This document shows, in pieces, positions 24,621 through 32,991 of a stretch of 45,789 bases of DNA. Source of the DNA: an uncultured Clostridia bacterium (lineage in GTDB: Bacteria; Bacillota; Clostridia; Christensenellales; Pumilibacteraceae); assembly GCA_947086925.1 (NCBI GenBank), contig CAMUAL010000011.1:1-45789 (forward strand), in the 5' to 3' direction. Numbering within the stretch: the stretch's first letter is position 1; each line of letters begins with the position of its first letter. Under the pieces are notes generated by a model. That model was given only the letters and a program-made list of their open reading frames with translations, did no database searches and had not been told where the DNA came from. A program made the translations under genes and the position numbers.

Positions 24621-26489
24621 ATGAATGAGCAGGTAAGTTTTTTCTCCAATTCGGAGGAATATAAAAAGCCGTTCGGGGCGTTGAAAGTAGGCGAGCCGCT
24701 AAGGCTCAACTTGAAGTTTAACCGACCGAGTAATCCGAGCGAAGTTTTTTTGGTGCTTACCAAAGACGGCGAAAGCGAAGTGTATTATCCTATGGAATAC
24801 GTTTCGACCGACCCGTATTCCACAACGGAATATACGGTGCAGGTAAACATTACGACAAAAGGTTTGTATTTTTATCACTTTATAATCAACACCGAAGATA
24901 AACAGTACCGCATAGGGTGCGGCGACGACTTGCACGCGCTTTTGGGCAAAGGGCACGATTGGCAGCTGACCGTGTACGAGCAGGTGTATAAAGCTCCCGA
25001 ATTTTTAAAGGGCGGCGTTATGTATCAGATAATGCCCGATAGGTTTTACGACGGCGGAGCGCGGCTTAAAACCAAACCGTATGCAAAATACCGCGAGGAT
25101 TGGGGCGGACTTCCCGATTACGAGCCCGACGCAAACGGCAAAATCGCAAACACAGACTTTTTCGGCGGCAATTTGCGCGGCATTATCAAAAAACTCGGCT
25201 ATCTTAAAGGATTGGGCGTAACGTGTATTTATCTCAACCCGATATTCGAGGCGCACAGCAATCACAAATACGATACGGGCAATTACCGTAAGGTAGACAG
25301 CGACTTCGGCACAACGGACGACCTTAAAGAGCTTATAAAGAAAGCGGACAAAAAGGGCATGAAGATTATGCTCGACGGCGTATTTTCGCATACGGGCGAC
25401 GACAGCATATACTTTAACAAGTACGGCAATTACGACAGCGTAGGCGCGTACAATTCGGTGCACAGCCCTTATTATAATTGGTATACGTTTTCGGAATATC
25501 CCGACAAATACGATTCGTGGTGGAATATCGATATTTTGCCGCAAACGCGCGAGTGCGAACCGTCGTATTCGGAGTACATTTGCGGCGTAGACGGAATAAT
25601 CCGCTATTGGACGGAGCTCGGCATAGGCGGTTGGCGACTCGACGTTGCCGACGAACTTCCCGACGGCTTTTTGGACAGAGCCGTACATGAGGCAAAAGCC
25701 GTGAATCCCGACTGCATTGTTTTGGGCGAAGTGTGGGAGGATGCGAGCAACAAGATTTCGTATTCTCGCCGCAGAAGATATCTTAACGGCGGACAGCTCG
25801 ACAGCGTTACCAACTATCCGTTTAAAGAGGACATTTTGAATTTCGTGCGTTGCGGCGATGCGAACAGACTTCTCAATACCGTAAACGTGATACTCAACAA
25901 TTATCCCGAACACGTGGTAAATAATCTTATGAATTTGCTCGATACGCACGACACCGCGCGCATAATAAGCGTGCTCGGCGACAGCGGCGATACGTCGACG
26001 CGCAGTAAGCGTGCCGTTGCGAAAATTTCCGACCCCGAAAACGCGATAAAGCTTGTTAAACTTGCCGCGACTCTGCAATATACTTTGCCCGGCGTTCCGT
26101 GCCTTTATTACGGCGACGAAGCGGGCTTAGAGGGGTTTGAAGACCCGTTTAACCGCAGATGCTACCCGTGGAAGAACGAGAACAAGAACTATCTTAAAAT
26201 GTACAAAAAGCTCGGCAAAGTGCGTACTGCCGAAAAAGCTATTTTCGCCGACGGCAAATTCGTACCGCTCGAATCGGAAAACGGCGTTTTCGCGTTTGCC
26301 CGCAAAAACGGCAACGGGGAAGTTATAGTAATTGCCAACCGCGGCGACAAACCGTTTAAGTTCGACTGCGGCAGAACCGCATATACCGACCTTGCCACTC
26401 TTAAACCGTTCGACGGGACGGTTGATTCGATGGACGCGGTTATCATTAAGAAAACCTCTGACGTCGTTTTTCCGGAAAAGAAAAAATAA
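24621..26489 (+). CDS. GH13 alpha-amylase/neopullulanase-type glycosidase (intracellular)
   Basis: 622 residues without signal peptide. An N-terminal beta-sandwich (about 15-120) of starch-binding type precedes the barrel: GGVMYQIMPDRFYDGG, MLDGVFSHTGDD, GGWRLDVADE (nucleophile D), LGEVWEDAS (acid/base E) and LLDTHDTARI. A short beta C-domain ends the protein. By context it debranches or shortens phosphorylase limit dextrins of glycogen in the cytoplasm; linkage preference (alpha-1,4 or alpha-1,6) cannot be decided by eye. AGGAGG precedes the ATG. Last gene of the glycogen operon. Confidence 0.88.
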   Translation: MNEQVSFFSNSEEYKKPFGALKVGEPLRLNLKFNRPSNPSEVFLVLTKDGESEVYYPMEYVSTDPYSTTEYTVQVNITTKGLYFYHFIINTEDKQYRIGCGDDLHALLGKGHDWQLTVYEQVYKAPEFLKGGVMYQIMPDRFYDGGARLKTKPYAKYREDWGGLPDYEPDANGKIANTDFFGGNLRGIIKKLGYLKGLGVTCIYLNPIFEAHSNHKYDTGNYRKVDSDFGTTDDLKELIKKADKKGMKIMLDGVFSHTGDDSIYFNKYGNYDSVGAYNSVHSPYYNWYTFSEYPDKYDSWWNIDILPQTRECEPSYSEYICGVDGIIRYWTELGIGGWRLDVADELPDGFLDRAVHEAKAVNPDCIVLGEVWEDASNKISYSRRRRYLNGGQLDSVTNYPFKEDILNFVRCGDANRLLNTVNVILNNYPEHVVNNLMNLLDTHDTARIISVLGDSGDTSTRSKRAVAKISDPENAIKLVKLAATLQYTLPGVPCLYYGDEAGLEGFEDPFNRRCYPWKNENKNYLKMYKKLGKVRTAEKAIFADGKFVPLESENGVFAFARKNGNGEVIVIANRGDKPFKFDCGRTAYTDLATLKPFDGTVDSMDAVIIKKTSDVVFPEKKK

Positions 26490-26538
26490 ATTTCAAAATT
26501 GCATTTAAACCTTTTGCAAACAAAACGGTAAATACCGC

Positions 26539-26577
26539 AAAGGGGAAGGCACGGATTAAAGTGTCTTCTCCTTTTTA
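26539..26577 (+). terminator. Glycogen operon terminator
   Basis: AAAGGGGAAGGCAC (26539-26552) pairs with GTGTCTTCTCCTTTT (26561-26575) with G-U pairs, then T-rich. A second small hairpin, AACCCAC with GTGGGTT (about 26579-26600), follows directly. Confidence 0.8.
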
Positions 26578-26610
26578 TAACCCACAAATTAAGTGGGTTT
26601 AACAATTTTA

Positions 26611-26639
26611 TTGACAAAAAATTACGGTTGTGATATACT
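26611..26639 (+). promoter_or_regulatory. Promoter of the yccF-like/copA unit
   Basis: TTGACA (26611-26616), 17-base spacer, TATACT (26634-26639). Leader of about 44 bases to the GTG at 26690. No obvious CsoR or CopY operator was recognised by eye. Confidence 0.75.
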
Positions 26640-26689
26640 TTAAGTACCGTTTAAGCATACGCAAAAGGTAAACGCGGCATACTAATTGC

Positions 26690-27115
26690 GTGAAAACGGT
26701 AAAAAACATAGCGTTCGGACTTAGCGGCGGTTGGCTGCTTAGCTTATATTTCACTTCAACGGCAATCGTTTACGCTCTTACGATAATAGGCGTTAAAAAA
26801 GCGTATGCGTTGCTTAAATGCGCGTCGTTTTGTTTAATGCCGTTCGGGAAAAACGCGTACACCGATTTTATGAGTCACAAATTAGGCAATTCGCTTTGGG
26901 CTGTAACGCTCGGGTGGCAAGCGGCATTATTGTGTCTTGTGTTTTCGGCTTTTTGGTATGCAACCGTTTTGGGTGCGTATTTGGGTTCGCGTTATTTCCA
27001 TTTGGCGCAGTACGCAATATCGCCGTTCGGAACAAAATGCTACCCAACCGATTTGCTCGGAGGCGACGAGAGTGCGGTTGCCAAACTACGCAGCGAACGC
27101 AATTTCGAGCTTTGA
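26690..27115 (+). CDS. YccF-like inner membrane protein
   Basis: 141 residues with GTG start and no strong Shine-Dalgarno. It contains the YccF (PF03733-type) pattern twice: GGWLLSLY...TIIGVKKAYALLKCASFCLMPFGKN, and a weaker second unit ...LGAYLGSRYFHLAQYAISPFGTK, each a membrane hairpin followed by the PFG motif. YccF proteins are of unknown function. It shares the promoter at 26611 with copA, 49 bases downstream; whether it has a part in metal handling is unknown. Confidence 0.7.
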   Translation: MKTVKNIAFGLSGGWLLSLYFTSTAIVYALTIIGVKKAYALLKCASFCLMPFGKNAYTDFMSHKLGNSLWAVTLGWQAALLCLVFSAFWYATVLGAYLGSRYFHLAQYAISPFGTKCYPTDLLGGDESAVAKLRSERNFEL

Positions 27116-27164
27116 GTCTTTTGTAATTTCTACTTTACGAAATTTTACCAAGGGAGGTTTGAAA

Positions 27165-29798
27165 TTGGCGGAAAAACGGTCAATAACAAAAAAAGAATTT
27201 AACGTAAGCGGCATGTCGTGCGCGGCATGTGCGGGACATATAGAAAGAGGCGTAAGCAAGGTGGCGGGAGTAAAAAGCGTATCGGTAAACTTACTTCGCG
27301 CTTACATGGTTGTCGAGTGTGACGAGTTTGTTACGGACGAAAGCATAATAGCGGCGGTGGAAGGCGCGGGTTACGGCGCGAGCGTAAAAACAAACGAGCA
27401 GAGCGCAACCGCTCCCGTTGCGGACAGTAAAAAATCCGCAAAAAAAGAGCGTCGCAACCGATTTATAAAGTTGTGGGTAAGCGTCGGATTTTTGGTTTTG
27501 CTCATGTATGTAAGTATGGGGCATATGATGGGTTTGCCGTTGCCGTCCGTGTTTACGGGAACAGAAAATCTGCTTACCTTTGCATTTACGCAGTTTCTGC
27601 TTTGCGTGCCGATAGTTATACTTAACGGCAAGTTTTTTATTAACGGCATAAAGGCGATATTCAGAGGCGCACCCAACATGGACACGCTTATCGCGCTCGG
27701 CGCGGGTGCGGCTCTTATATACGGAATAGCGGCTATATTCGCAATAGGTTACGGACTCGGACACGGCAATCACGAGCTTGCAATGCGGTTCGGACACGAT
27801 TTGTATTTCGAATCGGCGGGTACGATTTTAACTCTCATATCGGTGGGCAAGTATCTCGAAGATTTAAGCAAGGGCAAGGCAAGCGACGCGGTTGAAAAGC
27901 TGCTCGGTCTTTCGCCTCCTACGGCTGTGGTTTTGGATAACGATGCCGAGCGTGAAATTCCCGCATCTGAGCTCAGAACGGGCGATGTGGTTTTGGTTCG
28001 TCCCGGAATGAGCGTTCCCGCCGACGGCGTTATAGTGTGGGGACATGCAAGTATAGACGAATCGGCGATAACGGGCGAGAGCGTTCCCGCCGAAAAGGGC
28101 GAGGGCGACCGCGTAACGGGCGGAACGGTGAATAGGCAAGGGGTATTACATGCGCGCATTACGGCGGTAGGCTCGGATACGGCACTCAGCAAAATCGCGC
28201 GTCTTGTCGAAGAAGCGGGAGGTTCGAAAGCACCGATTGCAAGGCTTGCCGATAAGGTAAGCGCGTGGTTCGTCCCCGCGGTTCTGAGTATCGCGGTAAT
28301 CACGGGAATCATTTGGATTATTTTAGGCAAAGGGTTTACTTATGCTCTCGGCATGGCGATTTCGGTTCTCGTTATTTCATGCCCGTGCGCTCTCGGACTT
28401 GCCACTCCAACCGCAATAATGGTGGGAACGGGCAAAGGTGCGAGTTTGGGCGTGCTTTACAAAACCGCCGAGGCTTTGGAACGGGCGCACAAAGTAACCG
28501 CCGTAGTACTCGATAAAACGGGCACCGTAACCGTGGGTAAACCCGAAGTTACCGACTTTGTGTCAAGCGACGAAACAACCGCTTTGAATCTTATATACTC
28601 GTTAGAGCGTAACAGCGAACACCCGTTTGCAACCGCTCTGTGCGATTTTGCGGCGCGTAGCGGCGGCACTGCATTATCTTGCGCCGACTTTTCAGCCACG
28701 GCGGGCGGAGGAGTTTCCGCGACGGTAGACGGAAAAATAACCGTAGCGGGCAATAAAAAACTTTGCGGCGGATTTAAAGGCTTTTCCGAGTTCGAGGAGA
28801 GTGCCGACCGCCTTGCGCGAGAGGGAAAAACGCCGCTGTTTTTGGCTTATGACGGCAAACTGATTGCATTGTTCGCTCTTGCCGACAAAGTAAAAGACGA
28901 CAGCCGCGACGCCGTAAGCAAGCTTAAAAAATCGGGTATAAAAGTGTACATGCAAACGGGCGATAACGCCGTGGTGGCGAGCGCGATAGCCGCGCAGGCG
29001 GGAATTGACGACTTCCGCGCCGAAGTTCTGCCCGAAGACAAAGAGAAGTTTGTGTCCGAGCTTAAAGCGAGAGGCGAGTGCGTTGCTATGGTGGGCGACG
29101 GAATAAACGATGCGCCCGCGCTTGCCGCCGCCGACGTCGGAATCGCGATAGGTGCGGGAACGGATATTGCAATCGAAGCGGCGGATGTGGTGCTTATGCA
29201 GTCGCGCCTTTGCGATGCCGAAGTCGCGCTTAGGCTCAGCCGCAAAACTGTGCTCAACATTAAAGAAAATCTGTTTTGGGCGTTTATTTACAATCTTTTA
29301 ATGATTCCGCTTGCCGCGGGTGCGTTCGTGTGGGCGGGACTTAAACTTAATCCCATGTGGGCGGCGGCGGCTATGAGCGTAAGCTCTGTTTGCGTCGTGC
29401 TTAACGCATTGCGTTTGCGACTGTTTAAAGCGCACAAAAAAGAGAAAACGCAAACGGTATGCGACAACTCTTTAAACTCTTGCGGCGCGTGTTGCGAAGT
29501 TGCGCACGAAAACAATATCCTACGTGACGCCGACGTAATAACACCCGAAAATGAGAAAAACAACGATAACGAAAATAATAAAAAGGAGAATATAACAATG
29601 AAAACAATATTCATTACGGGAATGAGTTGCGGGCATTGCTCGGCTCATGTGCAAAAAGCGTTGCTTGCGCTCGACGGTACGGTATCCGCCGAAGTAAGCC
29701 ACGAAAAAGGAATCGCAAAGTATGAGGGAAGTGCAACCGACGAGCAAATAAAAGCCGCCGTAGCCGACGCGGGTTACGAAGTGGTAGATATAAAATAA
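27165..29798 (+). CDS. copA: Copper-exporting P1B-type ATPase with N- and C-terminal metal-binding domains
   Basis: 877 residues from a TTG start at 27165 preceded by GGGAGG; the same frame is open further upstream but overlaps the yccF-like gene and has no similarity. Order: HMA domain (about 10-76, GMSCAACAGH), eight-helix membrane part with the CPC copper motif (SCPCALGLATPTA), DKTGTVTVGKP phosphorylation site, SEHPFA, GDGINDAPAL hinge. After the last helix comes a polar linker holding a CGACC cluster, then a second HMA domain at 812-877 (GMSCGHCSAH). HMA domains at both ends are uncommon. The linker/HMA junction holds a strong internal ribosome-binding site and ATG (29598). It exports Cu(I). 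Confidence 0.93.
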   Translation: MAEKRSITKKEFNVSGMSCAACAGHIERGVSKVAGVKSVSVNLLRAYMVVECDEFVTDESIIAAVEGAGYGASVKTNEQSATAPVADSKKSAKKERRNRFIKLWVSVGFLVLLMYVSMGHMMGLPLPSVFTGTENLLTFAFTQFLLCVPIVILNGKFFINGIKAIFRGAPNMDTLIALGAGAALIYGIAAIFAIGYGLGHGNHELAMRFGHDLYFESAGTILTLISVGKYLEDLSKGKASDAVEKLLGLSPPTAVVLDNDAEREIPASELRTGDVVLVRPGMSVPADGVIVWGHASIDESAITGESVPAEKGEGDRVTGGTVNRQGVLHARITAVGSDTALSKIARLVEEAGGSKAPIARLADKVSAWFVPAVLSIAVITGIIWIILGKGFTYALGMAISVLVISCPCALGLATPTAIMVGTGKGASLGVLYKTAEALERAHKVTAVVLDKTGTVTVGKPEVTDFVSSDETTALNLIYSLERNSEHPFATALCDFAARSGGTALSCADFSATAGGGVSATVDGKITVAGNKKLCGGFKGFSEFEESADRLAREGKTPLFLAYDGKLIALFALADKVKDDSRDAVSKLKKSGIKVYMQTGDNAVVASAIAAQAGIDDFRAEVLPEDKEKFVSELKARGECVAMVGDGINDAPALAAADVGIAIGAGTDIAIEAADVVLMQSRLCDAEVALRLSRKTVLNIKENLFWAFIYNLLMIPLAAGAFVWAGLKLNPMWAAAAMSVSSVCVVLNALRLRLFKAHKKEKTQTVCDNSLNSCGACCEVAHENNILRDADVITPENEKNNDNENNKKENITMKTIFITGMSCGHCSAHVQKALLALDGTVSAEVSHEKGIAKYEGSATDEQIKAAVADAGYEVVDIK
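29583..29798 (+). CDS. Internal in-frame start giving a free CopZ-like copper chaperone
   Basis: Within copA, AAAAGGAGAA (29581-29590) precedes ATG at 29598 with normal spacing (about 9 bases from AGGAG), in the copA frame. Translation from it gives 66 residues, a complete HMA domain with GMSCGHC, i.e. a CopZ-like copper chaperone. A ribosome-binding site of this quality inside a coding region, exactly at a domain boundary, is unlikely to be chance. The feature start marks the ribosome-binding site. Alternatively, copZ was once a separate gene fused to copA by loss of a stop codon, with the site a remnant. E. coli makes both products from copA by a different route, frameshifting. Confidence 0.6.
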   Translation, partial: KENITMKTIFITGMSCGHCSAHVQKALLALDGTVSAEVSHEKGIAKYEGSATDEQIKAAVADAGYEVVDIK

Positions 29799-29838
29799 TT
29801 GCGTTCGCCCTTATAAAACAACACAATATCAAAAACCG

Positions 29839-29874
29839 AAAAAACCGTGCTTAAAATATAAGCGCGGTTTTTTT
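29839..29874 (+). terminator. copA terminator
   Basis: AAAACCGTGCTT (ending 29852) pairs with AAGCGCGGTTTT (from 29860), one wobble, then a run of T. Ends the copA transcript. Confidence 0.88.
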
Positions 29875-29904
29875 ATATATTGTCGAAAATAGTATGCAAT
29901 TTAT

Positions 29905-29933
29905 TTGACATGCCGACACGAAAAGTATATAAT
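29905..29933 (+). promoter_or_regulatory. Promoter of the regulator-potABCD operon
   Basis: Consensus TTGACA (29905-29910), 17-base spacer, TATAAT (29928-29933). Transcription would start near 29940, at the first base of a cluster of palindromic repeats. Confidence 0.85.
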
Positions 29934-29939
29934 AATTGC

Positions 29940-30011
29940 GGTTTAGTAAAAATAAACAATTAGTTTACTTTCACTAAACCCTTTAAACTTTGGGTTTACA
30001 ATAAGTAAACC
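29940..30011 (+). promoter_or_regulatory. Operator cluster: repeated GTTTA/TAAAC palindromes
   Basis: Half-sites GTTTA/TAAAC occur six times: GGTTTAGT (29940-29947), TAAAC-N5-GTTTA (29953-29967), ACTAAACC (29973-29980) and the perfect GGTTTAC-N5-GTAAACC (29993-30011). They fill the leader between the transcription start and the regulator gene, so binding would block elongation or initiation. The natural ligand is the XRE-cupin protein encoded immediately downstream (autoregulation). Confidence 0.75.
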
Positions 30012-30022
30012 GTGAGGGAACA

Positions 30023-30553
30023 ATGGAAATCGGTGTAAAAATAAGAGAGTTAAGGCTTAAAAATCAACTTACGCAAGAGGAGCTTGCCGACCGATGCGAC
30101 CTTACGAAAGGCTACATTTCTCAGCTTGAAAACGATGCGAACAGTCCGAGCATAACAACGCTTAAAGATATACTCGACTGTCTCGGTTGCAGTTTAACCG
30201 ACTTTTTCGCGGACGAGTCGGAAACGGTTGTGTTTACAAAAGACGACACGTTCGAAAAAGAGAGCGAAGGTTGCATAATAAGGTGGCTCGTTCCGAGCAG
30301 TCTTAAAAATGCGATGGAACCCATACTTATGACGCTTTCGCCTGGTAAGTCGTCGGGCACGGATTTGCCGCACGACGGCGAAGAATTCGGATTCGTGCTT
30401 TCGGGCGAAGTCGAGCTTACGTACGGAAAAAGCGTTTATACCGTGGGCGAGGGCGACTCGTTTTATTTCAGAAGCGACAAGTCGCACTGTCTTAAAAACA
30501 AGGGAAACACGAAGGCAAAGGTGCTTTGGATAAGCTGTCCGCCGAATTTTTAA
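30023..30553 (+). CDS. XRE-family HTH and cupin-domain regulator (PuuR-like)
   Basis: 176 residues. An N-terminal helix-turn-helix of the Cro/CI type (about 5-60, LTQEELADRCDLTKGYISQL) is joined to a C-terminal cupin (about 95-175) with H117, E121 and H155 as candidate metal or ligand residues. The combination is typical of PuuR-like regulators that control polyamine genes in response to putrescine or spermidine; the adjacent potABCD supports that. GAGGGA precedes the ATG. It is the first gene of the pot operon, with palindromic operators in its leader. Confidence 0.87.
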   Translation: MEIGVKIRELRLKNQLTQEELADRCDLTKGYISQLENDANSPSITTLKDILDCLGCSLTDFFADESETVVFTKDDTFEKESEGCIIRWLVPSSLKNAMEPILMTLSPGKSSGTDLPHDGEEFGFVLSGEVELTYGKSVYTVGEGDSFYFRSDKSHCLKNKGNTKAKVLWISCPPNF

Positions 30554-30611
30554 AGCGGAACGCATGATTTAATAAAAAAGAACGAAACAAAATTTTTACG
30601 GAGGAAAGCAT

Positions 30612-32180
30612 ATGGCGGAAAAAGCTACGCGCGGCACAATAGCAACCGAAGAAAACGCGGCAAAAGGCGCGCTTAAATTCGATAAGATTGTAGAGGTGCG
30701 CAACGTAACCAAAGTGTTTGACGATGTTACCGTCGTAGACAACATGAATCTGTCTATAAAGCGCGGAGATTTTGTCACACTGCTCGGACCGAGCGGTTGC
30801 GGTAAAACCACTCTGCTCAGAATGATAGCGGGCTTTGCCACCCCTACAAGCGGTCGGATATTTTTGGAGGGCAAAGACGTAACCGCGCTTCCGCCGTACA
30901 AACGCCCCATAAACACGGTGTTTCAGAAGTACGCGCTTTTTCCGCACTTGAACGTATTTAAAAACATTGCGTTCGGATTAAAGTTAAAAAGGATTCCCGA
31001 CGTTAAGCGCAACCGCAAGACGGGCGAACCGATAATAAATCCCCAAACGGGCGGGCATGTGGAAATTATGCGCAAGTTCACCAAAGCCGAAATAGAGGAA
31101 AAGGTGAACAGAGTTTTAAAACTTGTCGGACTCGACGGATACGGTCACCGCGACACGACTTCGCTTTCGGGCGGTCAGCAACAACGTGTTGCAATCGCGC
31201 GCGCTCTCGTTCTCGAACCCAAAGTTTTGCTGTTAGACGAGCCGCTCGGCGCACTCGACCTGAAAATGCGCAAAGAAATGCAGTTCGAGCTTAAAAAGAT
31301 GCACGACGAACTCGGCATAACTTTTATTTACGTTACGCACGACCAGGAAGAAGCGCTTACCATGTCGGATAAAGTGGTTGTTATTTCCGACGGCACTATT
31401 CAGCAGATAGGAACTCCCAAAAAGATTTACGACGAGCCGGCGAACGCCTTTGTTGCAAACTTTATAGGCGAGAGCAATATACTTACGGGTGAAATGATAG
31501 AGGACTTTAAAGTTCGTTTCTGCGGCGCGGAATTTGCTTGCGAAGACAAAGGGTTCGGTAAAAACGAGAAGGTCGACCTTGTAGTGCGCCCCGAAGATAT
31601 TTTTATTTATCACGAGGGAAAAGGCAAAGGGCAGCTTGCGGGAACGGTTACGGGAATAGTGTTCAAAGGCACGTATTACGAAATGAACGTGGAAACGGTG
31701 GGTTACGAATTTACGGTACAGAGCACCGAAAGTTTTACGCTCGGCAGTCGCGTCGAATTGCACATAAAGCCGAACGGAATCCACATAATGAAAAAGATGC
31801 GCACCGTAAACACCATTATAACCACCGTAGAAGGCGAAAATACCGTTGACTTTCACGGAGGCAGTTTCGAATTTGACAATGCGGAAGGGTTCGAAAAGGG
31901 CGACCGGGTAAAACTCAGCGTTGCATTCGATAAAATCGAACTCACCGACGACGAGCGCGACGGCGTTATAGGCGGTAACATAGGGCAGAGCCTTTACAAA
32001 GGCACATATTATCAGGTTCAGGTTTACACCGATGACGACGACGATATTTACGTTGACACGGTTGACGAGTGGGACGTAGACGACCGCGTGGGCATTGTAA
32101 TAAAGCCGCAGGATATACGCGTCGAGCGTTACGACGAGTCGGAGGAAGAACACGAGTGCGAGGTGGGCGACAATGCGTAA
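30612..32180 (+). CDS. potA: Spermidine/putrescine ABC transporter ATP-binding protein, extended
   Basis: 522 residues versus 350-380. Walker A GPSGCGKTT (59-67), signature LSGGQQQR (185-192), Walker B LLLDEP (206-211) and the switch histidine in VTHDQEEA (H243) are intact. About 20 extra residues (131-152) are inserted in the helical region before the signature. The usual TOBE region ends near 395; the remaining 127 residues hold another TOBE-like unit (GQSLYKGTYYQVQV echoes GIVFKGTYYEMNV at 348-360) with an acidic stretch (TDDDDDIYVDT) and an acidic tail. It powers polyamine import with PotBCD. Overlaps potB by eight bases; GGAGG precedes the ATG. Confidence 0.93.
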   Translation: MAEKATRGTIATEENAAKGALKFDKIVEVRNVTKVFDDVTVVDNMNLSIKRGDFVTLLGPSGCGKTTLLRMIAGFATPTSGRIFLEGKDVTALPPYKRPINTVFQKYALFPHLNVFKNIAFGLKLKRIPDVKRNRKTGEPIINPQTGGHVEIMRKFTKAEIEEKVNRVLKLVGLDGYGHRDTTSLSGGQQQRVAIARALVLEPKVLLLDEPLGALDLKMRKEMQFELKKMHDELGITFIYVTHDQEEALTMSDKVVVISDGTIQQIGTPKKIYDEPANAFVANFIGESNILTGEMIEDFKVRFCGAEFACEDKGFGKNEKVDLVVRPEDIFIYHEGKGKGQLAGTVTGIVFKGTYYEMNVETVGYEFTVQSTESFTLGSRVELHIKPNGIHIMKKMRTVNTIITTVEGENTVDFHGGSFEFDNAEGFEKGDRVKLSVAFDKIELTDDERDGVIGGNIGQSLYKGTYYQVQVYTDDDDDIYVDTVDEWDVDDRVGIVIKPQDIRVERYDESEEEHECEVGDNA

Positions 32181-32991
32181 ACGTGCGCCTTCCAAGGGAA
32201 TATTCGCGCTTCCTTATGCGGTTGTGTGCGTTATATTCGTAGTGTTTCCGTTGCTTTTGGTAGTGGTTTATGCTTTCCGTTCGGCGGAAGGCGGATTCTC
32301 GTTTTCCACGCTTGCCGCCGTATTCACCAATTCGTCAAATTATATCGCTTTGTTGCGCACAATAGGAATCGCGTTTTTGGCTACGGCGATATGTCTTATA
32401 ATCGCGTATCCCGTGGCGTTTATTTTGGCGGCGTCGCCGTTTAATAAAATAGCGATACTCGCGCTTTTGTTCGTAATTCCCATGTGGATGAACTTTATGC
32501 TCAGAATGTTCGCGCTTCAAGCAATACTCTCTATGATGGGAATAGCAAACACGTTTGCCGCCGCCATTATAGGCTTGGTGTACGACTTTTTCCCGTTTAT
32601 GCTGTTGCCGATTTATACATCGCTCGTAAATCTCGACCGCAGTTACGCCGAGGCGTCGGGCGATTTGGGCGCGAACGGATTTACCACGTTTTTAAAAACC
32701 ACTTTGCCGCTTTCCGTACCCGGAATATTAAGCGGAGTTACAATGGTGTTTATGCCTTGCTTTTCGGCGTATGCCGTAACCGACGTTTTGGGAAGTGCGG
32801 ACACAACTCTTATAGGGCGTAAAATTGCCGTGCTGTTTGATTTACAGGAGTGGGAAGCGGGCAGTGCTTTAAGTTTGGTGCTTTTGGTGCTTGTTATGCT
32901 TACAATGCTTGTCGGAACTCTTATCAGTCGCAGAAACAAGGCAAAAGACGGAGGCTCGGCAATGCCGAAAGCGGGAGGCAGAATGTTATGA
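32173..32991 (+). CDS. potB: Spermidine/putrescine ABC transporter permease
   Basis: 272 residues, six membrane helices. The permease EAA loop that contacts the ATPase is YAEASGDLGANGFTTFLKTT. N-terminus KRAPSKGIFALPYAVV is typical of PotB. It overlaps potA by eight bases and potC by four (ATGA), so stoichiometric translation is likely. Confidence 0.94.
   Translation: MRKRAPSKGIFALPYAVVCVIFVVFPLLLVVVYAFRSAEGGFSFSTLAAVFTNSSNYIALLRTIGIAFLATAICLIIAYPVAFILAASPFNKIAILALLFVIPMWMNFMLRMFALQAILSMMGIANTFAAAIIGLVYDFFPFMLLPIYTSLVNLDRSYAEASGDLGANGFTTFLKTTLPLSVPGILSGVTMVFMPCFSAYAVTDVLGSADTTLIGRKIAVLFDLQEWEAGSALSLVLLVLVMLTMLVGTLISRRNKAKDGGSAMPKAGGRML

Noticed and set aside
25005..26078. A 357-codon minus-strand frame
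   Set aside because: Antisense to the GH13 gene, whose plus-strand product has full catalytic motifs.
26937..27164. Upstream part of the long copA frame overlapping the YccF-like gene
   Set aside because: The overlap is out of frame with a recognisable YccF-like protein; the GGGAGG-TTG start at 27165 directly precedes the HMA domain.
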